A stretch of 64,000 nt of DNA. Source: Sphingomonas abietis. Lineage in GTDB: Bacteria; Pseudomonadota; Alphaproteobacteria; Sphingomonadales; Sphingomonadaceae. The DNA lies in assembly GCF_027625475.1 (NCBI RefSeq), contig NZ_CP115174.1, forward strand, positions 3,752,501 to 3,816,500, read 5' to 3'. Numbering within the stretch: the first letter of the stretch is position 1; each line of letters opens with the position of its first letter. The notes below the pieces were generated by a model. The model saw nothing but the letters and a program-made list of their open reading frames with translations, was not told where the DNA came from and made no database searches. Positions 27,705 through 36,471 of this stretch are shown piece after piece. The position numbers and the translations under genes were made by a program.

Positions 27705-28602
27705 CGAGGTCCATCGCCGCCTCGATCTCGGCACGGCCGGGCATCGAGGCGGCGGCGCCGATCCGCTGCACCGACAGCGCGGCGGCGGCGCAGGCGAAGC
27801 GGAGCGCCGATTCCATCTGCTGCCCCTCGGAGAGCGCCGCGGCCAGCACGCCGCAGAATGTGTCGCCCGCCCCCGTCGTATCGACGACGGAAACCTTCGG
27901 AGCCGGCACCGCAAGCGTCCGGTCGCCGCTCACCGCGACGATCCCGGCCGCGCCGAGCGTGACCACGATCCACTGGCCGTCCCGTCGCAGGAAATCGCGC
28001 GCAGCGACGATCGCCGCTTCGGGGTCGGCAGGAACCGCGTCGCCGCAATAGAAAGCAAGCTCGGTCTCGTTGACGACGAGGACGTCGACGTCCGCGAGCA
28101 GCAACGCTGCCTCCGCGAGCGCTGGTGCCGCATTGAGGATCGTAAGCGCCTGCGCGCGTCGTGCCTGCGCGAGCATCGCGCCGACGGCCGCGACGGGAAG
28201 CTCGAGCTGCGCGAGACAGATATCCCCCGCCCGGCCCGGCCAAGCCTCCGTCGCCGCGACCAGCGCGTTGGCTCCTGCGACGACGACGATCTGGTTCTCC
28301 CCATCGCTCGACACGCAGACGTGCGCCGTGCCCGTAGGCCCCGGCAGCCGCGCGATCGCGCTCGTATCGGCACCGGCGGCGGACAGCGCGGCGATCATCA
28401 TGCCGGCATGGCCATCGGAGCCAACCGCGCCGATCATCCGGGTCGCGACGCCGAACATCGCGCTGGCGGTCGCCTGATTGGCGCCCTTGCCGCCGGGCAG
28501 TTCGGCGACGGACAATGCCGAAACCGTCTCCCCCGCACGGGGAAGACGGTCGACACGCGTCACGAGATCGGCATTGATGCTCCCGAAGACGACGACGCTC
28601 AC
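27697..28602 (-). CDS. rbsK: Ribokinase (PfkB family)
   Basis: A 301-residue sugar kinase that phosphorylates ribose at O5 with ATP. It has the N-terminal FGSINADLVTRVDRLPRAGET, the substrate motif GGKGANQA at 37-44, and the ATP/catalytic signature DTTGAGDTFCGVLAAAL carrying the catalytic Asp. The GTG start overlaps the MFS gene stop as GTGA, indicating translational coupling. Together they look like a sugar uptake and phosphorylation pair. The nucleoside hydrolase at 31483 would supply ribose. Confidence 0.9.
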   Translation of the reverse strand: MSVVVFGSINADLVTRVDRLPRAGETVSALSVAELPGGKGANQATASAMFGVATRMIGAVGSDGHAGMMIAALSAAGADTSAIARLPGPTGTAHVCVSSDGENQIVVVAGANALVAATEAWPGRAGDICLAQLELPVAAVGAMLAQARRAQALTILNAAPALAEAALLLADVDVLVVNETELAFYCGDAVPADPEAAIVAARDFLRRDGQWIVVTLGAAGIVAVSGDRTLAVPAPKVSVVDTTGAGDTFCGVLAAALSEGQQMESALRFACAAAALSVQRIGAAASMPGRAEIEAAMDLVS

Positions 28603-29864
28603 GCGACCGCCCTGACGCCGCGCAACGCGGTTTCGCGAACCGTCAGCATCTCGAGCGGGGGCAAGAGCGACAGCAACGCGGCGCCGACGATGAGCGCGGC
28701 GCCGATCGCCAGAGTCGGCATCGCGTAGCTGCCCGTCGCACCGAAACCGACGTCCATCAGCCCGGGCGTGATGCCTTGGACGAAGATGACGACGGCATAG
28801 AGCGCGCCGGTGATCGATCCGTAGCAACGCAAACCGAAATAGCGCGAGATGAAATAAGGGAGCGCGCCATATTCCGCGCCGAGCCCGATCCCGAGCAGCA
28901 CGCCGGCCAGCACCAGCGTCGGCGTTCCGTGCCCGAATTCGAGCAGCGACAGGCCGACAATCGCCGACAGATACATCGGCATGACGACGCGCGGGGTCCG
29001 CAGTCGATCGAGCGTCCAGCCGGTGACGATCTGCCAGCCCGCCGCGACGAGCGCGAAGATCGCGATGATCATCGTCGCTTCGCCCACGCTGACGCCATGA
29101 TCGGTGAGCATCGGCACGACATGCGTGAACACCGCCGTCATGCCGCCGCCGCCCGCCGCGACCGCTGCCAGCATGATCCAAAACGGCCGTGTCCGTGCGG
29201 CTTGGGACAGGCTCATGCCCTCCAGCTGCACCGGATGGGCCACCGCCGGCCGCGGCGCGTCGCGAATGAGCAGGAACAATGTCGGGAAGCCCACCGCCAG
29301 CACGATCCCGCCGATCGCGACGAAGCTGCCTCGCCAGCCGACGACGCCGAGCAGCAGGCCGGCCACGATCGGCATGATCGTCGCTCCGACGCCATTGCCG
29401 ATCCCCGCGGTCACGCCGAGCATCAATCCGCGCGTCTCGTCGAACCAGTTCGACACGACCTTGCAGAACATCGCGGTCGACGGGATCGATCCGGCGAGCC
29501 CGACCAGGCCGAACAGCAGGTAAAACAGCAGGACATTCTGCGTCGACAGCGCGAGGAGTGCGATCGAGCCGGCCAGGAGCAGATTGCCGCCGATCAGCAG
29601 CTTGCGCGATCCGTACCGGTCCATGAGCCGCCCCACGATCGGATAGGTGATTGCGCTCACCAGGGCGATGAGCCCGAACACGCCCGATACGGTGGCCCGC
29701 GCCCAACCGAAATCGGTGGCGATCGGCACGAGGAACACACCGAAGGTGGCGCTGACGGCTGGCGTGATTCCCACCATATTGCCGATCGTCGCGGCGACCG
29801 CGACGCCGGCGGCGCCGCGCCTGGATGATGGCTGGTTCAACGGCTGGCCTCCCGGATAATGCAT
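28599..29864 (-). CDS. Major facilitator superfamily permease
   Basis: A 421-residue inner-membrane carrier with about 12 membrane segments. Loop motifs GRLMDRYGSRKLLIGG (after helix 2) and the equivalent GWTLDRLRTPRVVMP (after helix 8) are classic MFS signatures, and WFDETRGLMLGVTAGIGNGVGATIMPIVAG resembles the OFA/monocarboxylate-type branch. ATG 29864 is used; a GTG three bases upstream is also in frame. It is translationally coupled to ribokinase through a GTGA overlap, so ribose or a nucleoside-derived sugar is a candidate substrate despite the OFA-like sequence. Confidence 0.88.
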   Translation of the reverse strand: MHYPGGQPLNQPSSRRGAAGVAVAATIGNMVGITPAVSATFGVFLVPIATDFGWARATVSGVFGLIALVSAITYPIVGRLMDRYGSRKLLIGGNLLLAGSIALLALSTQNVLLFYLLFGLVGLAGSIPSTAMFCKVVSNWFDETRGLMLGVTAGIGNGVGATIMPIVAGLLLGVVGWRGSFVAIGGIVLAVGFPTLFLLIRDAPRPAVAHPVQLEGMSLSQAARTRPFWIMLAAVAAGGGGMTAVFTHVVPMLTDHGVSVGEATMIIAIFALVAAGWQIVTGWTLDRLRTPRVVMPMYLSAIVGLSLLEFGHGTPTLVLAGVLLGIGLGAEYGALPYFISRYFGLRCYGSITGALYAVVIFVQGITPGLMDVGFGATGSYAMPTLAIGAALIVGAALLSLLPPLEMLTVRETALRGVRAVA

Positions 29865-30055
29865 CACGTCATTAAACGGGAAGAAACCGCTGCCCGAAAG
29901 GGCTCTCCCGCCACTCGCAAAATTTCAGGCGCCCCGCGTCAACTCCCTTGCTGGGGCGAGATCGCTACGGACAAGTTTCGCGGCGCTCAGGTCCAAGACC
30001 GCCCGGCCGCAAACGACTAGACGTCGGGCCATACAAAGACGGAGACCGACAGCCC

Positions 30056-30880
30056 ATGACTGCCAGCGCACCCGCGGCCACCATGCCGACCCTCTTCATC
30101 CCGCACGGCGGCGGCCCGTGCTTCTTCATGGATTGGTCCTCGATGGGTGGTCCGGCGGATACCTGGGACAAGACCGGCACATGGCTGCGCAACCTGTTGT
30201 CGACGCTTCCCGAAAAGCCGAAGGGCATCGTCGTGATCTCCGGGCATTGGGAGGAACCGGCCTTCACCGCGTCGACCGCACCGCGGCCCGAGATGATCTT
30301 CGACTATTACGGCTTCCCCGCGCACACCTACCAGCTCAGCTATCCGGCCCCCGGGGCGCCGGCCCTGGCAGAGCGGGTCGTCTCGCTGCTCGAGGGCGCA
30401 GGCCTCCCCGCCGCGACCGACGCCACCCGAGGCTTCGACCACGGCGTGTTCGTTCCTTTCCTGCTGGTCGATCCGGAGGCGAGCATCCCGGTGGTCCCGC
30501 TCTCGCTCAAGCAGGATCTCGATCCCGCCGAGCATCTCGCGGCGGGCCGTGCGCTGGCCCCGCTCCGCGACGAGGGCATCCTGATCGTCGGATCGGGCAT
30601 GAGCTATCATAATATGCGCGGCTTCCGGACAGCCGCCGCCGTCCGGCCCTCCGCCATCTTCGACGCATGGCTCTCGCAGACCGTGGCAAGCGATCCCGAT
30701 GCCCGCCGGCAAGCCCTCGCCCAATGGTCGTCGGCACCGGCGGCACGCGAATCGCACCCCCGCGAAGAGCATCTGCTCCCGCTGATGATCGCAGCCGGCG
30801 CGGGCGAAGATTCCCCGGGCTCGAAGCCGTTCAGCGACCATGTCATGATGGCGGACATTTCCGCCTTCCGCTTCGGTTGA
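30056..30880 (+). CDS. DODA/LigB-type extradiol aromatic ring-cleavage dioxygenase
   Basis: A 274-residue class III extradiol dioxygenase of the 4,5-DOPA dioxygenase (YgiD) kind, which opens catechol rings with molecular oxygen. Conserved metal or catalytic histidines are visible: His17 in IPHGGGP, His64 in SGHWEE, His129 in FDHGVFVPF and His185 in GMSYHN. The ATG 30056 has GGAGACC upstream, and the first coding residues MTASAPAATMPTLFIPHG fit the family. It is divergent from the MFS-ribokinase operon. With the Rieske oxygenase nearby it could cleave a hydroxylated aromatic, though no hydrolase or aldolase for a meta pathway adjoins. Confidence 0.9.
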   Translation: MTASAPAATMPTLFIPHGGGPCFFMDWSSMGGPADTWDKTGTWLRNLLSTLPEKPKGIVVISGHWEEPAFTASTAPRPEMIFDYYGFPAHTYQLSYPAPGAPALAERVVSLLEGAGLPAATDATRGFDHGVFVPFLLVDPEASIPVVPLSLKQDLDPAEHLAAGRALAPLRDEGILIVGSGMSYHNMRGFRTAAAVRPSAIFDAWLSQTVASDPDARRQALAQWSSAPAARESHPREEHLLPLMIAAGAGEDSPGSKPFSDHVMMADISAFRFG

Positions 30881-31482
30881 GGCCCAAAGCCTGACGACAT
30901 CGGAGAACCCGCGATTATGCTCGCGCGGAGCCCGTCCGATCGCGTAATCCACCATGGCACGCCATCCGTCTGAACGCCTGCTCCAGACCAAGTCCCCGGG
31001 GTCCGCAAGCATGATGGAGAGAGGCAGAGAAGGGCTGGACATGCCGTCACGCCAGCAGAGCGTTTGGGCCGCCCTTCTCTCCACCGCTTCGCTTACATGC
31101 GGATAGGAGCGACGAATCCGCCGCATTGATCCCAACATATATTATGGCTGATATCGCAATATAAATCAGATAATGGATCGATAGTTAAATGGAGACACTC
31201 ATTTTCTATCGAAATTACTAGTATATTGTGCAATTAAAAATATCGTTACTGATCCTATCCAAGCATATGGAAAATGTCATCCGCTTGACATTCGGCCGAG
31301 ACGGCTCTCTTTTCTCGGACGATATCCGCCAAGCAGATTTCGATCTGGAAATTATTCACTTTCCGCGCCCTATCTTTTGACGGATCAGCGCGAAATTTTA
31401 TCGACCCGCGAGATCATATTGACCGGCCACGCCCCTGGCGTGTTAACCCACGCCTCAGATTGGAACGTGACGGGGACATCCG
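30881..31482. other. AT-rich intergenic tract
   Basis: About 600 bases without a supported gene. From roughly 31135 to 31380 the sequence is strikingly AT-rich against the GC-rich surroundings, with several short TATATT and ATATAA runs. Small open frames here show no family resemblance. It carries the promoter of the nucleoside hydrolase gene and may mark imported DNA. Confidence 0.55.
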
Positions 31483-32511
31483 GTGAAGAAACTGACGCGA
31501 CGAGACTTTACGGCATCCGGCCTTGGAGCGCTCGCCACACTTTCGGCATCTCCCGGCCTCGCCGCCCAGCTCCTGATCCAGCCTCGCATGCGGGTGATCA
31601 TCGATAATGATTTTTCCGGCGATCCGGACGATCTGTTCCAGCTGGCCCATCACCTGCTCTCTCCGTCCGTCGATATCCGGCTCATCGTCGGGTCTCACCT
31701 CGGTATTAAAGATCCCTTTGATCCCTCCACGACCCAGGCGGCCAATGCCGTTGCCAGGGCCAAGGAAATCCTCAGCCTGTTCCCGTCGAGACCGGCGACG
31801 AAAGTCGTCCAGGGCGCCGAGATGGCCATCCGCCCCGGAACGCCCTACCCCCCCAGCAAAGCCGTCGAGGCGATCATCGCCGAGGCGATGCACCATGATC
31901 AAAAGATGCCGCTCTATTATTGCGCCGGCGGCGGACTGACCGATCTGGCGATGGCGTGGAAGGCGGAACCCGCCATCAGTAAAAATATGATCCTCACCTG
32001 GATCGGAGGCCCCGAATATCCAGATCTCGTCGATCCAAGCAATATCATACCTGATATCGATTATAACCTCAATATAGACATAAAATCCGCGCAAATAATA
32101 TTCAATGAAAGCGATTTTCAGATTTGGCAGATTCCGAGAGATACTTATCGGAAGATGCTGATTAGCCATACTGAGATCACGGAGCGCATCCGCCCGGCGG
32201 GACGAGTGGGACGCTTTTTGGCCGACCATGTGGACAATGTCATCGAATTGGCCGGCCATTATGGTTTCAACCTCGGAGAGACATATGTGCTTGGCGACAG
32301 TCCGCTCGTCACCTTGACGGCTCTGCAGTCACCCTTTCAGCCGGACCCGGCATCGAGCAGATATGTCACACGCGCGGCACCTCGGATAAATGATGACGGT
32401 ACTTATGGACCGCCATCCACCAGCAAGAAGATTCGGGTTTACCGCGACATTGATCAGAGGCTCACGTTCGATGATCTTATGGAAAAACTCCTCATTTATG
32501 GAAGATCGTGA
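31483..32511 (+). CDS. Tat-exported nucleoside hydrolase (IUNH family)
   Basis: A 342-residue protein that should cleave ribonucleosides to free base and ribose. The N-terminus MKKLTRRDFTASGLGALATLSASPGLAA is a twin-arginine signal, so it acts in the periplasm. Mature residues begin with the calcium-binding Asp cluster of the family, VIIDNDFSGDPDDLFQL (Asp41 to Asp50), and a later ILTWIGGPEYPD stretch matches the conserved core. The GTG start has only a weak upstream site. Several internal stretches (for example 32040-32160) are AT-rich, unlike neighbouring genes, which suggests acquisition by transfer. A hairpin terminator follows directly. Confidence 0.85.
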   Translation: MKKLTRRDFTASGLGALATLSASPGLAAQLLIQPRMRVIIDNDFSGDPDDLFQLAHHLLSPSVDIRLIVGSHLGIKDPFDPSTTQAANAVARAKEILSLFPSRPATKVVQGAEMAIRPGTPYPPSKAVEAIIAEAMHHDQKMPLYYCAGGGLTDLAMAWKAEPAISKNMILTWIGGPEYPDLVDPSNIIPDIDYNLNIDIKSAQIIFNESDFQIWQIPRDTYRKMLISHTEITERIRPAGRVGRFLADHVDNVIELAGHYGFNLGETYVLGDSPLVTLTALQSPFQPDPASSRYVTRAAPRINDDGTYGPPSTSKKIRVYRDIDQRLTFDDLMEKLLIYGRS

Positions 32512-32516
32512 CATGG

Positions 32517-32542
32517 GATATCCCTGTTGGGGATATCATTTT
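32517..32542 (+). terminator. Hairpin terminator after the nucleoside hydrolase gene
   Basis: Perfect 8-bp arms GATATCCC (32517-32524) and GGGATATC (32530-32537) enclose a TGTTG loop and are followed by ATTTT. It starts six bases after the stop codon. Confidence 0.75.
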
Positions 32543-32652
32543 GACATTGCTGGATATGGAGTTTTGTCTGCCGCTAACGCATGGGGCGCGGCTTGCGGTG
32601 TAAAGCAGGCTCAGGCCTATTAAATCATCTGCCGGGGTGGCGATCGGTTCAT

Positions 32653-33384
32653 TCAACGGCGGAGCAGGGAGGCCGCGGATGCCGGCATCCCCAAACCGCC
32701 GAGCCGTCCGATGAACCCTGGATCCTTCTCGTCGCCGGCCAGACGCAGCAGCGCCCATGCGGACGCGGTGGTGGCGGTCACGACCGGCATCCCGGTCACG
32801 GCCTCGATCGTATCGACCACCGCATGCGACCGCATGTTCATGCAGGACAGGAATATCGCGTCCGCTTGCGGCATGTGCCCCACGCGATCGATCAAGGATT
32901 GCTCCGAAACGGCGGCCAATTCGAAACTGTTGGAGATGCCGAAGCTCGCACTGTCGACGATCTCGAAACCGGCATCTTCGAAGAAGCGATGCTCAAATGC
33001 ATCGACCTTCTCGTCATAGGGTGAGACGATCAGGATCCGGACTGCGCCCAGGGCCTGAAGAGCGCTGATCGACGCTCCTGCTGCCGTCTCGCAGGGAACA
33101 CCCGACAAGGCTGCCATTTCGCGAAGAAGGGCGCGATCATATCGAAGCCCCTGAAGGACACTCGAGGCCACGCAACCGTAAAGGAGGGCGTCGGGGCGGC
33201 AGCTCTTGAGCTGCTTGACCGCCCTCTGCCCATCGATCCGATCCATCTCGACGATGTTATCCGAAGTCAGCGCATCGGGAAGCAACATGCGGGCGATGTG
33301 GAGGCTGGCGGTAGCGGGCAGAGCGCGTGGAAGCCACGGCTCCACCACTGTGTTGACGCTCGGCAGCACGAGAGCCAGACGCAT
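32653..33384 (-). CDS. Asp/Glu racemase superfamily protein, maleate isomerase / arylmalonate decarboxylase-like
   Basis: A 243-residue protein of the maleate cis-trans isomerase/arylmalonate decarboxylase group. It keeps both active-site cysteines, Cys71 in LLYGCVASSV and Cys181 in IFLSCMNMRSH, which argues for an isomerase or racemase over a one-cysteine decarboxylase. MRLALVLPSVNTVVEPWL is the usual start, and GGAGG lies upstream of it; an in-frame ATG 18 bases earlier is less likely. It is the last gene of the nine-gene leftward cluster that begins at 41512, 24 bases after the LigI-like hydrolase. It probably isomerises an unsaturated dicarboxylate in that pathway. Confidence 0.82.
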   Translation of the reverse strand: MRLALVLPSVNTVVEPWLPRALPATASLHIARMLLPDALTSDNIVEMDRIDGQRAVKQLKSCRPDALLYGCVASSVLQGLRYDRALLREMAALSGVPCETAAGASISALQALGAVRILIVSPYDEKVDAFEHRFFEDAGFEIVDSASFGISNSFELAAVSEQSLIDRVGHMPQADAIFLSCMNMRSHAVVDTIEAVTGMPVVTATTASAWALLRLAGDEKDPGFIGRLGGLGMPASAASLLRR

Positions 33385-33408
33385 GGCCGCAACCTCCACC
33401 ATCGAATT

Positions 33409-34281
33409 CTAGAAGCCGTAAAGGCGCGCCGGATTGTCGACCAGCACGGCCTTGAACTGCTCAGGCGTACACCAGGATGCCAGCAGATCGAGAAGATCCC
33501 CGTCGTTCGGCATCGGCTTGCCTTCGAGGAAGGGATGCGGCCAGTCCGTCCCCCAGACGCATCGGTCGGCCGCGACGTCGAGGATGGCCGCGACGGGCGC
33601 TGCCAGATCGCTGTAGGGTGGCCCCGCAGAGACGCGATATCCGACCAATTTGGCCCAGACGCGCTGATCCTCGAGCAAGCGCAGCAGGGTCTGGAATGTG
33701 GGATGCTGAACGCCCTCCGGGATCGGCGCCTGGCCAAGATGATCGATCACGATCGGCACTGCGAGATCCGGAAGGACTTGCGCCACCTCGGCCAGTTGCT
33801 CGCCCTTCACCCACAATTGTACGTGCATCCCCAGCGGCGCGATGCGGGAGGCGATCGTCGGCAGCGCCGAAATCGGGGTTCGGCCTGTCATCACGTTGAT
33901 CCGCATCCCGCAGATCCCGCCGTCCCTGAGCGCCATCAGCGCTTCGTCGCTGATCTCCGGTTCGATGACGGCGACACCGCGCGCCTGGCCCGCGCCCAGC
34001 ACCGCGTCAAATGCCTTGATCGAGTCGAGGATGCAGCGATTGTCGGCGCCATAGGGGCTGCCGTTGACGACGACGACCCGCTCGATGCCCACAGTCCGTG
34101 CCATACGCATATATCGTTCGACCGACGCGTCGCCCGGATCGTACATCCGGTGCTCGCTCAAGGGATACACATCGGGCGAGAAAATATGGAAATGGCAGTC
34201 GGTCGTTCCCGCAGGCGCCTGAGTATGCGGCGTCACCGCCTCGAGCGGATCGGGATCTGTCGGACGCAATTCGCTGGTCAT
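33409..34281 (-). CDS. Amidohydrolase-superfamily lactonase, 2-pyrone-4,6-dicarboxylate hydrolase (LigI)-like
   Basis: A 290-residue TIM-barrel hydrolase of the LigI/sugar-lactonase (COG3618) group. It has HxH at His30 and His32 (TTDCHFHIF), a mid-barrel IDHLGQ, and the C-terminal Asp in WGTDWPHPF. These enzymes open lactones such as 2-pyrone-4,6-dicarboxylate or galactarolactone. It lies 47 bases after the GMC small-subunit gene and 24 bases before the isomerase-like gene, so it likely acts on a lactone made by the GMC dehydrogenase. The actual lactone is unknown. Confidence 0.85.
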   Translation of the reverse strand: MTSELRPTDPDPLEAVTPHTQAPAGTTDCHFHIFSPDVYPLSEHRMYDPGDASVERYMRMARTVGIERVVVVNGSPYGADNRCILDSIKAFDAVLGAGQARGVAVIEPEISDEALMALRDGGICGMRINVMTGRTPISALPTIASRIAPLGMHVQLWVKGEQLAEVAQVLPDLAVPIVIDHLGQAPIPEGVQHPTFQTLLRLLEDQRVWAKLVGYRVSAGPPYSDLAAPVAAILDVAADRCVWGTDWPHPFLEGKPMPNDGDLLDLLASWCTPEQFKAVLVDNPARLYGF

Positions 34282-34328
34282 ACAATCATCTCTCGAGATA
34301 TGTCGAAAATGAAACCGGCCTGCCGCGA

Positions 34329-34748
34329 TTATGGGGCCGGCTGATAGATGCTGCCGCGCGCGATCACCGGAGCGAGCAGGCCGTCGTCCAGATAATCGGT
34401 CGTCTTGTCGGGATCGAACGGACGGCTCGTCTGTCCGGGATAGCCGATCGCCTCGCGGACGATCGGAGACATGTAATAGCCGCCGGATGCCGCGAGCGCG
34501 ACCGCGTTGAAGGCCTCGGCATCGTCGTCGTTCAGGCGGTTCGCGGCCGCATCGCCGGCAAGGCCGGAGACCGCCCGAAGCCCCCGCACGAGCGCTTCGG
34601 TCAGATCGGGCCGGACGGCGAGGACTTTATCGAGGAGCGCATTTTGCACCTCGACCTGGGTCGCTGCCGGCATGCCCTCGCCTTCGGGGATGAGATAATC
34701 TGCGATCCGCGCGAAGGTCTCGCGATCGTCGGACGATAAAGCGCTCAT
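34329..34748 (-). CDS. Gluconate 2-dehydrogenase subunit 3-like small subunit
   Basis: A 139-residue protein of the small-subunit family that accompanies membrane or periplasmic GMC dehydrogenases (DRETFARIADYLIPEGEGMPAATQVEV is the family pattern). Its ATG overlaps the GMC stop as ATGA, so the two are coupled and form one complex. No twin-arginine or other signal peptide is visible, whereas classical gluconate dehydrogenase small subunits often carry one. No cytochrome c subunit is encoded nearby, which suggests a different electron acceptor. Confidence 0.82.
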   Translation of the reverse strand: MSALSSDDRETFARIADYLIPEGEGMPAATQVEVQNALLDKVLAVRPDLTEALVRGLRAVSGLAGDAAANRLNDDDAEAFNAVALAASGGYYMSPIVREAIGYPGQTSRPFDPDKTTDYLDDGLLAPVIARGSIYQPAP

Positions 34749-36376
34749 GCTGCGATCTCCTGTTCCCGCCGATGGGCGATCAGGTGCGACACCGCCCGGA
34801 AGGCGATGGCGGTGATGGTTGCGGTCGGGTTCGATGCGGACGATGTCACGAAGGTGCTGCCGTCCATCACATAGAGGTTGGGAACGTCGTGCGAACGGCA
34901 CCATTGATCGACGACGGAGGTTTCCGGATCATGGCCCATGCGCGCCGTGCCCATCAGATGCCATCCGCAGTCGCGCATCAACGATGTGCTGGTGATGTCC
35001 GTAGCGCCGGCCGCTCCCATGGCCTCACGCGCCCGCGCCACATGGAAGTCGAGCAACTTCCGGGTGTTGTCGGAATTCTTGTAGATGATTTTGGGAGACG
35101 GAATTCCGTCGGAATCGGTCAGCGCCTCGTCGAGCACGACCCGATTGGCGATGTCCGGCAGATCTTCCGCGGTGATGCCCCATTCGAAAGACCGGCCGAA
35201 AGTCTGTTTGGTGCTGCGATGGAGGTTGAGGCCCCAATGGTCCTCGATGGCCTTGCCGGTATAACCGGCACGAAGCCCGAGCGGACCGCCCGAGGGCATG
35301 ACCTGCCATTTACCGCCGCGCAGAAATCCGCGCGAGGGGTCGCTCTCCACAAATTCCAGGGAGTGGATCATCTGCCCCGAAGGCCCGATCCAGCTCTCGA
35401 GCGGCTCGTCGAACAGGCCGTTCACCGCAGCATAGGGATGCATCATCAGATGCGTTCCGACCAGACCGGAGGAGTTGGCAAGCGCGCTGTTCGAGCCTTT
35501 TCCGGAGAGCAGCAGAAGCCGGGCGGTTCCGACTGCATTGCCGCACACGATCACGACCGAGGCGCGCTGGCGCCGCTCCCGGCCGGCGCGATCGAAATAG
35601 ACCGCGCCGGTGGCGAGGCCGTTGCCATCGGTCTCGATCTGGCTGACCCGAGCCCCCGTGACGAGGCGAGCCCCCGCCTTCAGCGCGGCCGGCCAATGGG
35701 TCAGGTCGGTGGACCCCTTGGCGCCCTCGGGGCAGCCCGTCAGGCAGGTTCCACGGCGCACGCAGGGATTGCGACCATTATAGGCGCGAGAGGGGATATT
35801 GTTGGGGCTGGGCCACCAATGCCAGCCGAGCTTGTTCATTCCCTCGGCCGCCTTGCGGCCGGCCTTGTTGATCGGGAGCGGCGGGAGCGGCGGCGCCTTG
35901 CCGGGCGGATAGGCGGGATCGCCGCCGAGGCCCGAGACGCCCATCTCGATATCGAGCGCTTCGTAATAAGGCAGGAGATCGGCGTAGCTGAACGGCCAGT
36001 CTTCCGCGATGCCATCGAGAGTCTTGACGTGGAAGTCGGACGGCTTGAAGCGCTGCCAGTGCGCGGCGTACAAGATCGTACTGCCGCCGACGCCGTTGAA
36101 CATCAGCGGATTGACGTCGGAATCCGATGTCTCGATCGGATAGTCTTCTTCCAGATCCCGGACATTGGGATTGGGATGCCAGTCGCGCTGCGCGGTCAAT
36201 TCCCATTCCGGCTTGTCGCCGGTGAACTCGCCTGGATCTATTTTTCGGCCTTGCTCGAGACAGACGACCTTGAAGCCCGCCTCTGCCAGATGCTTGGCAG
36301 CGACCGATCCGGATGCGCCGGCACCGATGATGAGCACATCTGCGATCTCATCGCGGCTACGATCTTCTTTTGCCAT
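34745..36376 (-). CDS. GMC-family FAD-dependent dehydrogenase
   Basis: A 543-residue flavoprotein oxidising an alcohol or sugar hydroxyl. It has the FAD-binding GAGASG near 18-23, the GMC loop with GVGGSTILYAAHWQRFKPSDF, NPCVRRGTCLTGCPEGAKGS, and the catalytic region GWHLMGTARMG...NLYVMDGSTFVTSSASNPTATI. GGAGAGGATC precedes the ATG. It pairs with the coupled small subunit downstream. The upstream neighbours are EtfD, EtfA and EtfB, an unusual setting: most such dehydrogenases feed a cytochrome c subunit, and none is present here. It could pass electrons to ETF instead. Confidence 0.9.
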   Translation of the reverse strand: MAKEDRSRDEIADVLIIGAGASGSVAAKHLAEAGFKVVCLEQGRKIDPGEFTGDKPEWELTAQRDWHPNPNVRDLEEDYPIETSDSDVNPLMFNGVGGSTILYAAHWQRFKPSDFHVKTLDGIAEDWPFSYADLLPYYEALDIEMGVSGLGGDPAYPPGKAPPLPPLPINKAGRKAAEGMNKLGWHWWPSPNNIPSRAYNGRNPCVRRGTCLTGCPEGAKGSTDLTHWPAALKAGARLVTGARVSQIETDGNGLATGAVYFDRAGRERRQRASVVIVCGNAVGTARLLLLSGKGSNSALANSSGLVGTHLMMHPYAAVNGLFDEPLESWIGPSGQMIHSLEFVESDPSRGFLRGGKWQVMPSGGPLGLRAGYTGKAIEDHWGLNLHRSTKQTFGRSFEWGITAEDLPDIANRVVLDEALTDSDGIPSPKIIYKNSDNTRKLLDFHVARAREAMGAAGATDITSTSLMRDCGWHLMGTARMGHDPETSVVDQWCRSHDVPNLYVMDGSTFVTSSASNPTATITAIAFRAVSHLIAHRREQEIAA

Positions 36377-36471
36377 GATCCTCTCCTCCAATTCTGTGAG
36401 CTGAAAGCCAGAATGTACGGCACGGTTCAGGCGCTCGTTCGAGGCCCCCACCCGCTTCCGTCATTCGCACG

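Noticed and set aside
26433..27914. Extension of the VOC gene frame upstream to 27914 (662 codons)
   Set aside because: The extension is antisense to the acetamidase gene; a clear GGAGG and ATG at 26417 mark the true start.
31377..31607. Short plus-strand frame (76 codons) before the nucleoside hydrolase
   Set aside because: It overlaps the hydrolase start in another frame, lacks a ribosome-binding site and resembles nothing known.
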